A program made the position numbers and the translations under genes. From assembly GCA_030584065.1 (NCBI GenBank), contig CP129489.1, positions 3,267,497-3,331,496 on the forward strand: a stretch of DNA of 64,000 bases, given 5' to 3'. Of the stretch, positions 49,447 to 59,320 are shown piece by piece; positions within the stretch are counted from its first letter, which is position 1; the number at the start of each line of letters is the position of its first letter. Origin of the DNA: Flavobacteriales bacterium (GTDB taxonomy: Bacteria > Bacteroidota > Bacteroidia > Flavobacteriales_F > PHOS-HE28). The notes under the pieces are model-generated. The model was not told the origin of the DNA and made no database searches. It saw only the letters and a list, made by a program, of their open reading frames with translations.

Positions 49447-52400
49447 ATGATGAAACGACTCCTGCCCCTTCTGCTGGCGGTCGCCGCCGTCGCCCCGGCC
49501 GCGGCCCAGGGCTACCGCACCGAGCTGATCTCGCACACCACGCTGGACCTGGTGGTGACCGATCTGGACGAGGACGGCGACCTCGACCTGGTGACCGGTG
49601 GCCTGCGCAACGTGGTGTGGTACGAGAACGAGGGGAACGCGCTGTTCACCAAGCACGCCATCAGCCACGATGCCCAGGAAGCGCAGCAGGTGCTGGTGCT
49701 CGACCTGGACCAGGACGGCCACAAGGACCTGGTGGTGGCCGATATGGCCGCCAACCGCATCCTGTACTACCGCAACAACGGCGACCTCACCTTCGACCGC
49801 ACCTTCCTCTACACCGGCACCGGCGGAGTGAGCGGCATCGGGGTAGCCGACATGGATGGCGATGGCGACCTGGACATCGCCTGCGCGGCCTTCACCACCA
49901 ACAAGGTCTACTGGCTGCGCAATGAGGGCGGCTTCGCCTTCACCCCCATCGACATCGCCACGGGCATGACCGGTGCAGCCCGCATCCTGCTCCACGACGC
50001 GGATGGCGATGGCGATGCCGATGTGATCGCCGCCATGCAGACCGCCGGTGCCATCCGCCTCTTCCGGAACGACGGCGCAGGAACCTTCACCAACGAGCTG
50101 CTGCTCACCACCAGCACGCCGCGCAGCATCAAGCTGGCCGATGTGAACCAGGATGGCCTTCAGGATGTGCTGTACGCCGGTACAGGCGGCGCCGGATACC
50201 TGCGCAGCACGGGCACAGCATTCACCCAGCAGCAGATCTACGGCTACAACGGCATCCGGGGCCTCGGCGTGGCCGACCTCACGGGCGACGGGTACAACGA
50301 CCTGATCGTGGCCGACTATGCCGAGGACCGCATCACGTGGAGCGCCCAGAATCCTGCCACTGGGGCGTTCACGGGCCCGGGCAGCGGCACGCTCGACACC
50401 TGGCTGAACTACGCCTCCATCGTGCACGGAGCCGATTTCGATGGGGATGGCGTGAACGATGTGCTGGCGGCATCGAGCTTCGACATCCGCATCTACCTGC
50501 ACCCGGGCAACCCGCCCGACCAGCGCCTGCTCGTGAACCGGTACCTCGGGGATGCACGCGGCATCGACCACGGCGACCTGGACGGCGACGGTGACGTGGA
50601 CATGATGGCCGTGGGCCAGCTCTACATCAACTGGTACGAGAATGACGGCGATGGCCACATGATCCCGCGAATCGCCAGCGAGGGCATCGGCCGCATCACC
50701 ATCAATGGCGGCGTGGACCTGAAGCTGGTGGACCTGGACGGCGATGGGGACCTGGATGCCGTGCTCACCGAGAGCCTGGGCAACCGGGTGACCTGGCTCG
50801 ACAACAACGGGAACGGGACCTTCATCAAGCGCCTCGTCACCGGCCACCAAGCCGCCTACTCGTGCGACCCGGTCGATTTCGACGATGATGGCGACATCGA
50901 TGTGGTGGTGACCAGCGTGATGGGCGACGACAATGTGTACTGGTACGAGAACAACGGTGCACAGAGCTTCACGCAGCGGCCCATCCTGCTGAGCTATGCC
51001 GACCCCTTCGAGGCGCGGGCACTGGACTACGACAACGATGGCGACATGGACGTGGTGGTGGCCTGCCATTCCAACCTGGCCCAGAACGGCAAGGTGGTGC
51101 TGTGCCGCAACAACGGCAGCAATGCCTTCACCGTGCAGGAGCTGGATGGCGCAGCGCCCATGGCCACCTCCGTGTTCTGGGTGGACCTCGACCAGGACGG
51201 TCACATGGATGTGCTGTCCACCACCGGCGGCGACGACCGCGTGAACTGGTACCGCAGCAACGGGGCGTCCATCCCTTCGTTCACCAAATCCGTGATCCAG
51301 TACGGCATGGGCTACGCCACCTATGTGGTGGCCGAGGACCTGGACGGCGACGGCGATGTGGACGTGGTGGTCTCCTGCCTCGACGACCGCAACGTGAACT
51401 GGCTGGAGAACGATGGATCCCAGGTCTTCACCCGCCACCTGCTCGCGCGCAACGTGTTCAACAGCCAGTTCGTGGGCGCTGGCGACATCACCGGGGATGG
51501 CGTGCCGGAGATCTACGCCACCGACATGGAGGCCGAGGCCGTGCACCTCTACCACCGCACCGGCTTCAGCTACGAGGAAGTGGCGGGACCGGAGCCGCAG
51601 CCCTGCCACGACCTCTTCATCAGCGAGATGGTCCATTATCCCGGCGACATCGCCCGCGCCATCGAGATCTACAACCCGCGCTCGGTGCCGGTGGACCTCT
51701 CGGACTATTCGCTGCGGTTCTACCCGAACGGTTCGCACACCTACGATGCCACCCTGCTCAACGGCGTGATCCAGCCCGGTGATGTGCACGTGGTGGTGGC
51801 CCCCAACTACGCCACGAACATCAACACCTACGCCGACCAGATCACCGACCTGTGGTACGACGGACAGGAGACCATCGTGCTGGTGCACGGCGATCAGCCC
51901 ATCGACGTCATCGGCCGCGTGGGCGACTACTTCGTGGACGATGACTACTGGTTCAACAACGGCGTGGGCACCTTCTACACCGTGCTGGTGCGCAAGCCCA
52001 CCATCAATCGCGGCGATCCCGATGGCACCGACCCCTTCCTCCCCGACGAGGAGTGGATCGCCTACCCGGTGAACGACTACAGCCACCTGGGCAGCCACAC
52101 GGCACCGTGCGCTGCGGTCTGCACGCCCACCATCAGCCTGTCGGCGCCTGCCGGTCCGTATTGCGCGGGCGATGTCATCACCGTCACGGCGAGCGTGACG
52201 AACGCAGGCGCCGCCCCCGCCTACCAGTGGACCGTGAACGACGCGCCCGCAGGGGGCGGCGGCTCCAGCTTCACCATCAACGGGCTCATGGGCAATGCCC
52301 TGGTGCGCTGCACGCTGGAAGGCGATGCCGCGTGCGCCACGGCCACCAGCGTGCAGAGCGAGCCGCTGCTGATCGCGTTGAGCACCGTGCAGCCGCCGGT

Positions 52401-52836
52401 GGCGGCCATCACGGGCAACGTGGTGAGCGCCAGCCCGGTGCCCGGTGCCGACTATCAGTGGTACTTCAATGGCGACCTGCTTCCCGGTGGCAGCACGGCC
52501 ACCGTCACCGTCACCCTGCCCGGCGATTACCACGTGGTGGCCACGGTGGCGGGGTGCGCATCGGCGCCTTCGAACACCGTGACCTACGAGATCAACACCG
52601 GCCTCCTGTTGCATGAGGCGCCCGGCATCCAGCTGGTGCCCAATCCCACCGACGGGCCGCTCACCATCCGCGGTGCAGCCGGGGTGCACGCGGTGGAGCT
52701 GTGGGACGCGGCAGGACGGAAAGTGCTCGAGCAGCGCGGTGCTTCGTTGGACCTTTCGCCCTTCGCGCCCGGTCTCTATACGGTGGTGTTGCGGACGGAG
52801 AACGAGCGCTGGCAGATGCGCGTGGTGCGGCAATAG
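49447..52836 (+). CDS. T9SS-secreted VCBS/FG-GAP protein with lamin-tail domain
   Basis: 1,129 residues. Signal peptide (APAAAQ). About 14 Asp-rich VCBS/FG-GAP repeats (DLDEDGDLDLV, DMDGDGDLDIA and similar) up to about 690 form Ca-binding propeller blades. Then a lamin-tail-like domain (FISEMVHYPGDIARAIEIYN, about 720-880), two PKD/Ig-like domains and a T9SS type A sorting domain (VPNPTDGPLTI ... FAPGLYTVVL). TATGTTCG at 49432-49439 may be the -7 box; ATG 49450 is an equal alternative start. Confidence 0.85.
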   Translation: MMKRLLPLLLAVAAVAPAAAQGYRTELISHTTLDLVVTDLDEDGDLDLVTGGLRNVVWYENEGNALFTKHAISHDAQEAQQVLVLDLDQDGHKDLVVADMAANRILYYRNNGDLTFDRTFLYTGTGGVSGIGVADMDGDGDLDIACAAFTTNKVYWLRNEGGFAFTPIDIATGMTGAARILLHDADGDGDADVIAAMQTAGAIRLFRNDGAGTFTNELLLTTSTPRSIKLADVNQDGLQDVLYAGTGGAGYLRSTGTAFTQQQIYGYNGIRGLGVADLTGDGYNDLIVADYAEDRITWSAQNPATGAFTGPGSGTLDTWLNYASIVHGADFDGDGVNDVLAASSFDIRIYLHPGNPPDQRLLVNRYLGDARGIDHGDLDGDGDVDMMAVGQLYINWYENDGDGHMIPRIASEGIGRITINGGVDLKLVDLDGDGDLDAVLTESLGNRVTWLDNNGNGTFIKRLVTGHQAAYSCDPVDFDDDGDIDVVVTSVMGDDNVYWYENNGAQSFTQRPILLSYADPFEARALDYDNDGDMDVVVACHSNLAQNGKVVLCRNNGSNAFTVQELDGAAPMATSVFWVDLDQDGHMDVLSTTGGDDRVNWYRSNGASIPSFTKSVIQYGMGYATYVVAEDLDGDGDVDVVVSCLDDRNVNWLENDGSQVFTRHLLARNVFNSQFVGAGDITGDGVPEIYATDMEAEAVHLYHRTGFSYEEVAGPEPQPCHDLFISEMVHYPGDIARAIEIYNPRSVPVDLSDYSLRFYPNGSHTYDATLLNGVIQPGDVHVVVAPNYATNINTYADQITDLWYDGQETIVLVHGDQPIDVIGRVGDYFVDDDYWFNNGVGTFYTVLVRKPTINRGDPDGTDPFLPDEEWIAYPVNDYSHLGSHTAPCAAVCTPTISLSAPAGPYCAGDVITVTASVTNAGAAPAYQWTVNDAPAGGGGSSFTINGLMGNALVRCTLEGDAACATATSVQSEPLLIALSTVQPPVAAITGNVVSASPVPGADYQWYFNGDLLPGGSTATVTVTLPGDYHVVATVAGCASAPSNTVTYEINTGLLLHEAPGIQLVPNPTDGPLTIRGAAGVHAVELWDAAGRKVLEQRGASLDLSPFAPGLYTVVLRTENERWQMRVVRQ

Positions 52837-52875
52837 GCGCGCGGCTCTAGGGCGCTGGAGCGGCTGCAAGCAGCG

Positions 52876-54729
52876 CTACGGGCCCATGGGCCTTGTGCCC
52901 AGCGGGTACCGTGTGGCCTTCCACCTAGCCTTCTCTCCAAGCGCCTTCAACTCCGCATGGCGCGCGGCCTGGTCCCTGTTCAGCTTCTGCTCCTTGCGCA
53001 GTGCTTCCAATTCCTCCAGCTCCTCGGCCTGGCTCTCCTCGGATGAGGCATGGAAGGAGCGACCACCGGATTCCACCAGGTAGAAGGCCTTGCGGAATGC
53101 GTCGTACACGTACTTGTCCGCGCTGATCCACTTCCACGCGCTGCCGCCGAACTGGGTGATGACCAAGGTATCCGCATCGATGCTGACGCCGCTGATGCCT
53201 TCTTCACCGATCGGGTCATGGAAGCCGCCGTCGCTTCTACCGGGCAGGAAGTCCGTCAGCAAGGCGTGCTGCACGAAACGGCCCCTGTCTTGCGCGGTGA
53301 AGGCGATGAGCAGGTCGCGTGGCCCATCGTCGGCTTCGTTGGTGAGCACCAGCGCATGGTCCTCGGCGCCATCCCCGTTCAGGTCGCCGCTGGCCTGTTG
53401 GAAGACCACGCGCCCGGCGGGCATCACCTCGCGCAGCGAATGCCACCGGTAAGGTGGAGGTTGGTTCACGGGGTGCTTCTCCACCCAGCAGCGGGTGAGA
53501 TCCACCGGGCGGCGCCTGAGTTGATAGCGGTACTGAACCTCACCGCTCTCCACCAGGAAACCGGTCTGCTCGATCACCGGCTCATACACCAAGGTGTCGC
53601 ACCGGTAGGACATGGTGTCCACTTCATCGCGCAGGGTCTCGTTGTGCACGGACTCCACGAGCAGTTGCCCGTAAGGGTTCAGGCTGATGCACTCCGACAC
53701 GGCGTACTGGCCGTCGCCGAAAGTGGAGGCCAGGGTGTCCACGCCTTGCAGTTGCCCCAGCTGGTCATAGGTCAACCACAGCAGGTCGTGGTCATCGTCT
53801 CGGTCGCAAAGCAGCGCGACGCGCAGCCCGTTCTCGAACGGCAGCTTGGCACCGTAGCGCAAGGTGGCACCGGCGTACGTGGCCAGAGCATGCTGCAAAA
53901 GCTCCGCACGTGCACGCTCCTCCACCAGCGGCCGGGCCATGTTCCCATGATCAAGGCCGGGACACAGGCGTTGGTTGAGCCGCAAGGCGTGTCGGTCCCA
54001 GCCACCCGGCGGTGCAGGAAGCTGGCCTGCGCCGGATCGGGCCGGGGCAATGCTGATGCCGCCATCCGGCACCAACGCCCCTGGGGTGATCCGGTAGGAT
54101 ATTGAGGGTGCCTCGCAGGGCACCGACGTGCCATTCACTGTGCAGCCGTTGGTCAGGTGGATGTGCGTGTCCGTGATGCGCACCACGGAACTGTCGCGCG
54201 TGCGGTGGTCATGCTGCACCTCCTGGTCATCGATCTCCCATTCGAAGCTGTCCGCCAAGGTGGTCACGCTGGCGTAGGTCAGGCGTTCCAGGTCGATCAG
54301 GAACGATTCCACCTGGTGGTATTCCTGGCCCCGGGTGAAGTTCATGGACCGCTGCTCCGCGATCAGGAAACGGCCATCGGGTGTGAAGCGCTGCAGTTCG
54401 AAGCTGTTCTGACGGTCCTTGTAGAGCGGAAGGGGAAAGGCCAGCCACCGGGCGCCCGAGCGCTTCACCAGCATCGCGCTGCCTTCTTCCTGCGGCTCGG
54501 CCGGTTCGGTGATGCTGTGCGCATCCGCATCCGCCACCGGGCTGCTCCGCATCAGCGCGGCAAGTGCGGCAGCGGTGCACAGGGTGTCCGGGGAATCCAG
54601 CGGTGCCATGGGGATACTGTCCTGCGACATCGCTGACGCGCAGGTGCAGAGGGCCAGCAGGACCGGGAAGAGGGATGGGACGCGCAAGGGAGGGGGAAAG
54701 GTGGCGCTGCGCGGCAAAGTTCGGTCCAT
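52876..54729 (-). CDS. Secreted protein of unknown function
   Basis: 617 residues. Signal-like hydrophobic segment (FPVLLALCTCASA) about 20 residues in, then a large beta-rich region with no repeats I recognise and a charged helical tail (EESQAEELEELEALRKEQ) that ends without a sorting domain. ATG 54729 is chosen; an 18-bp perfect palindrome (54737-54754) lies 7 nt upstream of it. If translation began further upstream, the palindrome would be coding. Confidence 0.6.
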   Translation of the reverse strand: MDRTLPRSATFPPPLRVPSLFPVLLALCTCASAMSQDSIPMAPLDSPDTLCTAAALAALMRSSPVADADAHSITEPAEPQEEGSAMLVKRSGARWLAFPLPLYKDRQNSFELQRFTPDGRFLIAEQRSMNFTRGQEYHQVESFLIDLERLTYASVTTLADSFEWEIDDQEVQHDHRTRDSSVVRITDTHIHLTNGCTVNGTSVPCEAPSISYRITPGALVPDGGISIAPARSGAGQLPAPPGGWDRHALRLNQRLCPGLDHGNMARPLVEERARAELLQHALATYAGATLRYGAKLPFENGLRVALLCDRDDDHDLLWLTYDQLGQLQGVDTLASTFGDGQYAVSECISLNPYGQLLVESVHNETLRDEVDTMSYRCDTLVYEPVIEQTGFLVESGEVQYRYQLRRRPVDLTRCWVEKHPVNQPPPYRWHSLREVMPAGRVVFQQASGDLNGDGAEDHALVLTNEADDGPRDLLIAFTAQDRGRFVQHALLTDFLPGRSDGGFHDPIGEEGISGVSIDADTLVITQFGGSAWKWISADKYVYDAFRKAFYLVESGGRSFHASSEESQAEELEELEALRKEQKLNRDQAARHAELKALGEKARWKATRYPLGTRPMGP

Positions 54730-54736
54730 TCCGGGC

Positions 54737-54754
54737 GGCTCCTGGCCAGGAGCC
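54737..54754. promoter_or_regulatory. 18-bp perfect palindrome, possible operator
   Basis: GGCTCCTGGCCAGGAGCC, 7 nt upstream of the ATG at 54729. It could be an operator for a dimeric repressor or a hairpin that hides the start codon. Confidence 0.35.
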
Positions 54755-54844
54755 CCGGAGGATTCCATGCGCGAGGCGGTGGTCACCGTGTCGCAGGTGT
54801 TCACGAAGGTGGAGCGGCCATGACCCTCTCCTTCTGCTGCGACG

Positions 54845-54872
54845 GCGTGGAGGACCGAGAGGTCCTCCACGC
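54845..54872 (-). terminator. Perfect 12-bp hairpin after the acetyltransferase gene
   Basis: GCGTGGAGGACC and GGTCCTCCACGC with a GAGA loop (12-bp stem), 70 nt after the stop of 54943-55587. There is no U-tract. Confidence 0.4.
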
Positions 54873-54942
54873 GCGCTGCAATGAAGCCGCCGCGGCGGGT
54901 GGCGATGCAACCGACGAACTCGCGGGGCTTGGTGCCCGGGGT

Positions 54943-55587
54943 TCAGCGGGCGCTCTCCAGGGCGGTGATGTCCGTGCCGTGCAGCAGCCGTGCGTTCCGG
55001 GTGATCCAGGCGGCATCGCGGTCCCACCAGCGGAGCGTCAGCAGGCGCTCGATGTCGGCTTCGCTGAAGCGCTTCCGCACCGCGCGCGCCGGGTTGCCCG
55101 CCACGATGCTGTACGGCTCCACATCGCGGGTGACCACGGCGCAGCTGCCGATGATGGCCCCATCGCCGATGCGCACGCCCGGCATGATCGTGGCGCGATA
55201 GCCGATCCACACATCGTTGCCCACGATGGTGTCGCCCTTGTGCGGATACGACAGCCCTTCCATGGCACCCTCCCAGCCGTGGCCGAAGACCTCGAAGGGA
55301 TAGGCCGTCACCGCATCCACCAAGTGATTGCCGCCGTTCATGATGAAGGTGACATCGGAGGCGATCATGCAGAAGCGGCCGATGACGAGCCGGTCGCCGA
55401 TGAAGTCGAAGTGGTAGCGCACGTTCCGCTCGAAGTTGCCCACGTCCTCGAAGTCGTCGTAGTACGTGTAGTCGCCCACCTCGATCGTGGAGCGGGTGAT
55501 GCTGTTCTTGAGGAAGCACAGCCGCTCATGGCCGCTGAGCGGATGGCGGGTCAGGGGGCTGGGCCCTTGGGGCGATGCGGGTGTCAT
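54943..55587 (-). CDS. Vat/CatB-type O-acetyltransferase
   Basis: 214 residues. Left-handed beta-helix (hexapeptide-repeat) acetyltransferase: IGRFCMIASDVTFIMNGGNH with the catalytic His of this family, AYPFEVFGHGWEG, then DTIVGNDVWIGYRATIMPGV and SIVAGNPARAVRKRF. The layout matches xenobiotic acetyltransferases (Vat, CatB) that acetylate streptogramin A or chloramphenicol with acetyl-CoA; many homologues have other or unknown substrates, so resistance is not implied. A TAGGTTCG box lies 10 nt before the ATG. Confidence 0.85.
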   Translation of the reverse strand: MTPASPQGPSPLTRHPLSGHERLCFLKNSITRSTIEVGDYTYYDDFEDVGNFERNVRYHFDFIGDRLVIGRFCMIASDVTFIMNGGNHLVDAVTAYPFEVFGHGWEGAMEGLSYPHKGDTIVGNDVWIGYRATIMPGVRIGDGAIIGSCAVVTRDVEPYSIVAGNPARAVRKRFSEADIERLLTLRWWDRDAAWITRNARLLHGTDITALESAR

Positions 55588-55597
55588 GGCGGGAATG

Positions 55598-55605
55598 CGA
55601 ACCTA
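55598..55605 (-). promoter_or_regulatory. -7 box of the acetyltransferase gene
   Basis: TAGGTTCG, one base off TAnnTTTG, ends 10 nt before the ATG at 55587. Confidence 0.45.
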
Positions 55606-55668
55606 TCCGTTCCGGAGGCGGGAAGAGGGCAACCCTCCCGGAGCGCCCCCTTCACCCTCACCTCCGAT

Positions 55669-56754
55669 TCATTGCTTCACCAGGCGCTGCTGCGCCACCC
55701 GCCGGCCATCGCGCAGCTCCAGCACATAGGTGCCGGGCGCAACGTGCTGCAGGGGGATGGTGCCGCGCGCGCCCATCACGCGCCCTTCCTGCACCACGCG
55801 CCCTTCGGCGGACATCAACCGGTAGCGCTTCTCGCCCTCGCCGGGCATCGCTACCTCCACGCGGTCAGTGGCAGGGTTCGGGTGCATGGTGAAGGTGGCC
55901 GCAGCGGCCGGCTGGTGCACGCCGGTGCCGAGCAGCTCCTCCTCGACCCACACTGCGCGGTCCATGGTGCCGTTATTGTCCTCGTCGAAGAGCCGCACTA
56001 CGGGGATGTCGTGCGGCGGCGTCCACCACAACCAGCTGGGCTTCGTGCTCGTGGTCACATCCACCCCCAGCATCCAGAGGCCCTGGTCGGCGCGGTAGAA
56101 GTCCATGGAGTCCGTCACGTTCTCCACGAGGACCTGCTTCACCGCATCGAAAGCGCCGAGCGGCGTGGTCACCGTACCCCAGCCGCCCACCTAGCTCTGG
56201 TAGGCGATGCGCGTGCGCACGCGCATCGAGTCCACGGTGAAGCCGAGCCCCAGGTCGAGCCCGATGTAGTGCGTCACCTGCGAACGGGATACCCCCGAGT
56301 GGACCTGGTTGTACTGCGCCGGCAGGTTCAGCAGCACCATGGGCGGGTCGAGGGCCACGGGCACCTGCACGCCATTCTCCTGGAATATGCGCCCATGGCC
56401 CAGCAGCTGCGTTGGACTCACCGAGATGTACTCCGCCGATGCATCGGTGTCCTCCACCGCCGCCCGGTCGCCCGGGAGCTGGATGCCGAACGGGCTTTCC
56501 CCGGCCTCCATCACTTCCATGCTGCTGGAGTTGTCGGCCTGCAGGCCCGTGAAGGACCAGGACAGCGCTGTGCCATTGCTGCCAGGTGTGACGGCCGGTG
56601 CCTCGTCGGTGGCCAGCTGGTAGCGCGACCCGATGGCGAAGAGCCCGTTGGCGGTGATGACGGCCTGGGCCGATGCCGTGGTGGCCGAGGCGAGCGCGAG
56701 CAAGCCTGCGGCGCCAATGGTATTGCGTGCATTCATGGCGAGTGTCGTTTTCAT
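55669..56754 (-). pseudogene. T9SS protein gene interrupted by an amber codon
   Basis: One continuous frame of 361 codons interrupted only by TAG at 56191-56193 (...RIAYQS-stop-VGGWGTVTTPLGAFDAVKQV). The first part has a signal peptide (SATTASAQ) and a beta domain; the second part continues it and ends in a T9SS type A sorting domain (MHPNPATDRVEVAMPG ... VAPGTYVLEL). Other genes here end in TAG, so recoding is unlikely: nonsense mutation or sequence error. Start ATG 56754 is set by a CTCTTTCG box 4 nt upstream. It carries a LytTR-like repeat pair upstream. Confidence 0.7.
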
Positions 56755-56758
56755 ACCG

Positions 56759-56830
56759 CGAAAGAGGCGCGCGCCGGGCCGTCGAGCGGCATCGGATGGC
56801 ATGAGCCGGAAAACCTGGCGCATGAACCGG
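56759..56830 (-). promoter_or_regulatory. LytTR-type direct repeats and -7 box, site A
   Basis: On the minus strand CCGGTTCATGC, 10 nt, CCGGCTCATGC (56830-56799), 32 nt, then CTCTTTCG (56766-56759), which ends 4 nt before the ATG at 56754. Directly after the second repeat is a GATGC/GCATC-like inverted repeat. The 21-bp period places both half-sites on one face of the helix. Confidence 0.7.
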
Positions 56831-56847
56831 ATGCAGCCGTCGGATGG

Positions 56848-59316
56848 TCACTGCACGATGAGCCGCCGCTCCGCGGTGCCGCTGGCATGCACCACGCGCA
56901 CCACGTAGGCCCCCGGTGCGCAGCCGGAAACATCCAGCACGCGCCGGTGCTCCAGCGAGCGCTCGCTGCGGATCACGCGTCCCTGCGCATCGATCAGCTC
57001 GATGACCACCTGGCCCTGGACCGCCACGCGCACCTGCACGAGGTCGTGCGCGGGATTCGGGAAGAGGCTCAGGATATCGTCAGCCGATGACAGGCCATCA
57101 TCGATGCCGGTGGCGAGGTCGCGGACCCACAGCCCATCAGTTCGGGCCGAATGGAGCCTTCCGTTATGCACTGCGATCGCGTAGCAGGTGCCCAGCGCTT
57201 CCACCAACTGCCACGTGGCTCCCTCGTCGTCCGACCGGTACAGGCGCGAGATGACCGTGGTCCGCAGCGCGTAGAGCCCTTCTCCCGTGGGCAGGAAGCG
57301 AACGGTGCCGCCGCCGGGCAGGCCGGTGCTCGACCAGGTCCACGTGTCGCCACCATCCGCACTGCGATAGATCCCGTAGGTGCCACCGGCAAGAAGCTCA
57401 CCGCCTATGCTCTGTATATCAGTGATGGAATGCGGGTCCCAATCCACCGGCGCCACCAGCTTCGGCTCGAACTGGGTCGCGCCGGGCGTGGTCCGCCACA
57501 GGTATCCGTTGCCACCTGCGCCGGCCCAGAGCGTGTCGCCGATCACGCGGAGCACGGCTACGTTGCCCGCGTTCATCCCATCCAGACCGCCGAAGGGCGC
57601 CCAGGTGGCTCCAGACCGCCTGAAGACACCCGCGCCCACGGTGGCGCACCACAGATCGTTGTCGAAGTTGGCCACGTCCGCGATGGATAGGCTGCCCAGA
57701 CCCGTAAGGCCTTGGGAGAAGTGCTGCCACGTGATGCCGTCGGTGGGGCTCACGAAGAGGCCGTTGCCCCCCGTGCCGGCGAAGAGCATGGTGCCATCGT
57801 GGTAGAGCGCATCCACGAAGAAGCCCGGCTGGGGAAGGGTGGCGCCCCGCTGCCAATCCAAGCCATCGGCGCTGCGCCACACGGTGGAGTCGGTTCCGGC
57901 ATACAGCGCACCTTGATGCGCCAGCAAGGACGGCGTATTGGCCGCCGGAAGGTCTTCGATACGTTCCCATTGAGCGGAGCCGGGCAGGGTCATGCCTGCG
58001 AGGGCAGTGACGAAGGCGATCCGCGAGACGGATCTCTGAACCTCCACGGTGCCGCGTTCGGGCCGGGTCTTCATGCCCCAGAGCAGGAAGGCGGGTTCGC
58101 TGCCGCCAGGCGTAGTGCCGCATTGCTGCGTCTCGAACCGGTCGCGCACCACATGCTGGAAGCGCTCGCTGATGAGGATGCAGCCTGCGGGTGCCGCATC
58201 GCGCAGCTTGACGGCGCCTTCCACGCCGGGGCCGATCACATCGAACACGGGCATCACCTTACCCAGGGCGGTCCGAGCGGATAGGTCTTGGGCGATGCCG
58301 ATGCGCAGCGACAGGGTAGCGCCTTCCGGGAGAGCGGTCTCCTCCGCAACATGCAGCATGGCCAAGGCCAGTTCGGCGAGGTGGTCCGCGCCGCCGGTGC
58401 CGATGCGCGCCGCGGTGCCGATGGCCATGAACTCGCCTCCGGAGAGGCGCGCACGCTCCAGTCCGCGGCGTTGGGCCAGCGTGTCGAAACGGACAATCAG
58501 GTCATGCAGCAGGGCGATGCGCTCATGCAGGGGCCAGGGATGCGACTGCTCGATGTCGACACAGGCGCTCAGCACGTTCATGGTCTCCGGCCGCTCGGCC
58601 ACGAGTCCCGGATGCTCACGCCAGCGCCGGCCGAGATCCTCGGGCAGGGCGCTCATGCGGTGATCGGGGCGCATGCGCTTGGCGCGCTGCACGGAGCGGC
58701 TGCGGAACAAGGTCCACAGGTTGGCCTCCAGCACCACCGCAGCCAGGGCCGCTCCCAGCGTGGCCATGCCGATGAGGAAGGTGCATGCGATGGCGGATTC
58801 GAGCTCCTGCCGGGCGCTGGACCAGAGCCGGACGAGGTAGATGCCGTTGTACACGACCATCACCGGCAATGCGTAGTGCACGCGCAGCCGCAAGGCGAGC
58901 ACGGCATGGAAGGTGATCATCACCAGGCCCACCAGCATGGTGAGCGCGGGCTCCGGTAACAGCGGCGCCACCGCGAACACCATGAGACCCGACGAGAGGT
59001 TGCACAGTGCGGCGAGCCATTGGTAGTGCCCGCGGAACTTGCGATTGCCCAAGGCCGCGCCCACGGCGAGGTAGAAGGGCAGCACGATGCCCAGGCTCTG
59101 TGACAGTTCATCGGCGTTCCACTGACGCAGGGCGAGGCCGAGGATACCCGCCAAGGCCCAGAGGAGCGCTCCGGAGTACATGCCCCAGCGCATGGCCATA
59201 TGGTTCACGCGGTCGTGGAAGCGGTCGAACGCACGGCGCATGCGCGAATCGGCCGAGAGGGGGAGCGCGCTGAGCCAGCGCGTTGCACGGGACGGGAGGA
59301 GATCGAGCGTTCTCAT
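56848..59316 (-). CDS. Membrane cyclase-like domain fused to a T9SS propeller
   Basis: 822 residues. Six TM helices (about 47-197) and a class III nucleotide-cyclase-like domain (about 247-415: LSACVDIEQ, SGGEFMAIG, ILISERFQHVVRDRF, FLLWG). One metal Asp is present (Asp254) but the GD motif reads GG, so activity is doubtful. Then a full signal-peptide-like segment (RIAFVTALAGMTLPGSAQ, about 432-449), a BNR-like propeller (YGIYRSADGGDTWTWSSTG) and a T9SS type A domain (LFPNPAHDLVQV ... CAPGAYVVRV). This looks like two genes joined in frame; Met at 58074 could start the second. ATG 59316 is set by a TCCCTTCG box. Confidence 0.7.
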   Translation of the reverse strand: MRTLDLLPSRATRWLSALPLSADSRMRRAFDRFHDRVNHMAMRWGMYSGALLWALAGILGLALRQWNADELSQSLGIVLPFYLAVGAALGNRKFRGHYQWLAALCNLSSGLMVFAVAPLLPEPALTMLVGLVMITFHAVLALRLRVHYALPVMVVYNGIYLVRLWSSARQELESAIACTFLIGMATLGAALAAVVLEANLWTLFRSRSVQRAKRMRPDHRMSALPEDLGRRWREHPGLVAERPETMNVLSACVDIEQSHPWPLHERIALLHDLIVRFDTLAQRRGLERARLSGGEFMAIGTAARIGTGGADHLAELALAMLHVAEETALPEGATLSLRIGIAQDLSARTALGKVMPVFDVIGPGVEGAVKLRDAAPAGCILISERFQHVVRDRFETQQCGTTPGGSEPAFLLWGMKTRPERGTVEVQRSVSRIAFVTALAGMTLPGSAQWERIEDLPAANTPSLLAHQGALYAGTDSTVWRSADGLDWQRGATLPQPGFFVDALYHDGTMLFAGTGGNGLFVSPTDGITWQHFSQGLTGLGSLSIADVANFDNDLWCATVGAGVFRRSGATWAPFGGLDGMNAGNVAVLRVIGDTLWAGAGGNGYLWRTTPGATQFEPKLVAPVDWDPHSITDIQSIGGELLAGGTYGIYRSADGGDTWTWSSTGLPGGGTVRFLPTGEGLYALRTTVISRLYRSDDEGATWQLVEALGTCYAIAVHNGRLHSARTDGLWVRDLATGIDDGLSSADDILSLFPNPAHDLVQVRVAVQGQVVIELIDAQGRVIRSERSLEHRRVLDVSGCAPGAYVVRVVHASGTAERRLIVQ

Positions 59317-59320
59317 GCGG

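Noticed and set aside
54943-55587. Antibiotic resistance gene
   Set aside because: The Vat/CatB fold is clear, but many homologues in environmental bacteria act on other substrates and there is no mobile or resistance context.
56191-56193. Programmed recoding of TAG as an amino acid
   Set aside because: Several intact genes in the window (27-947, 48372-49319, 49447-52836) use TAG as their normal stop.
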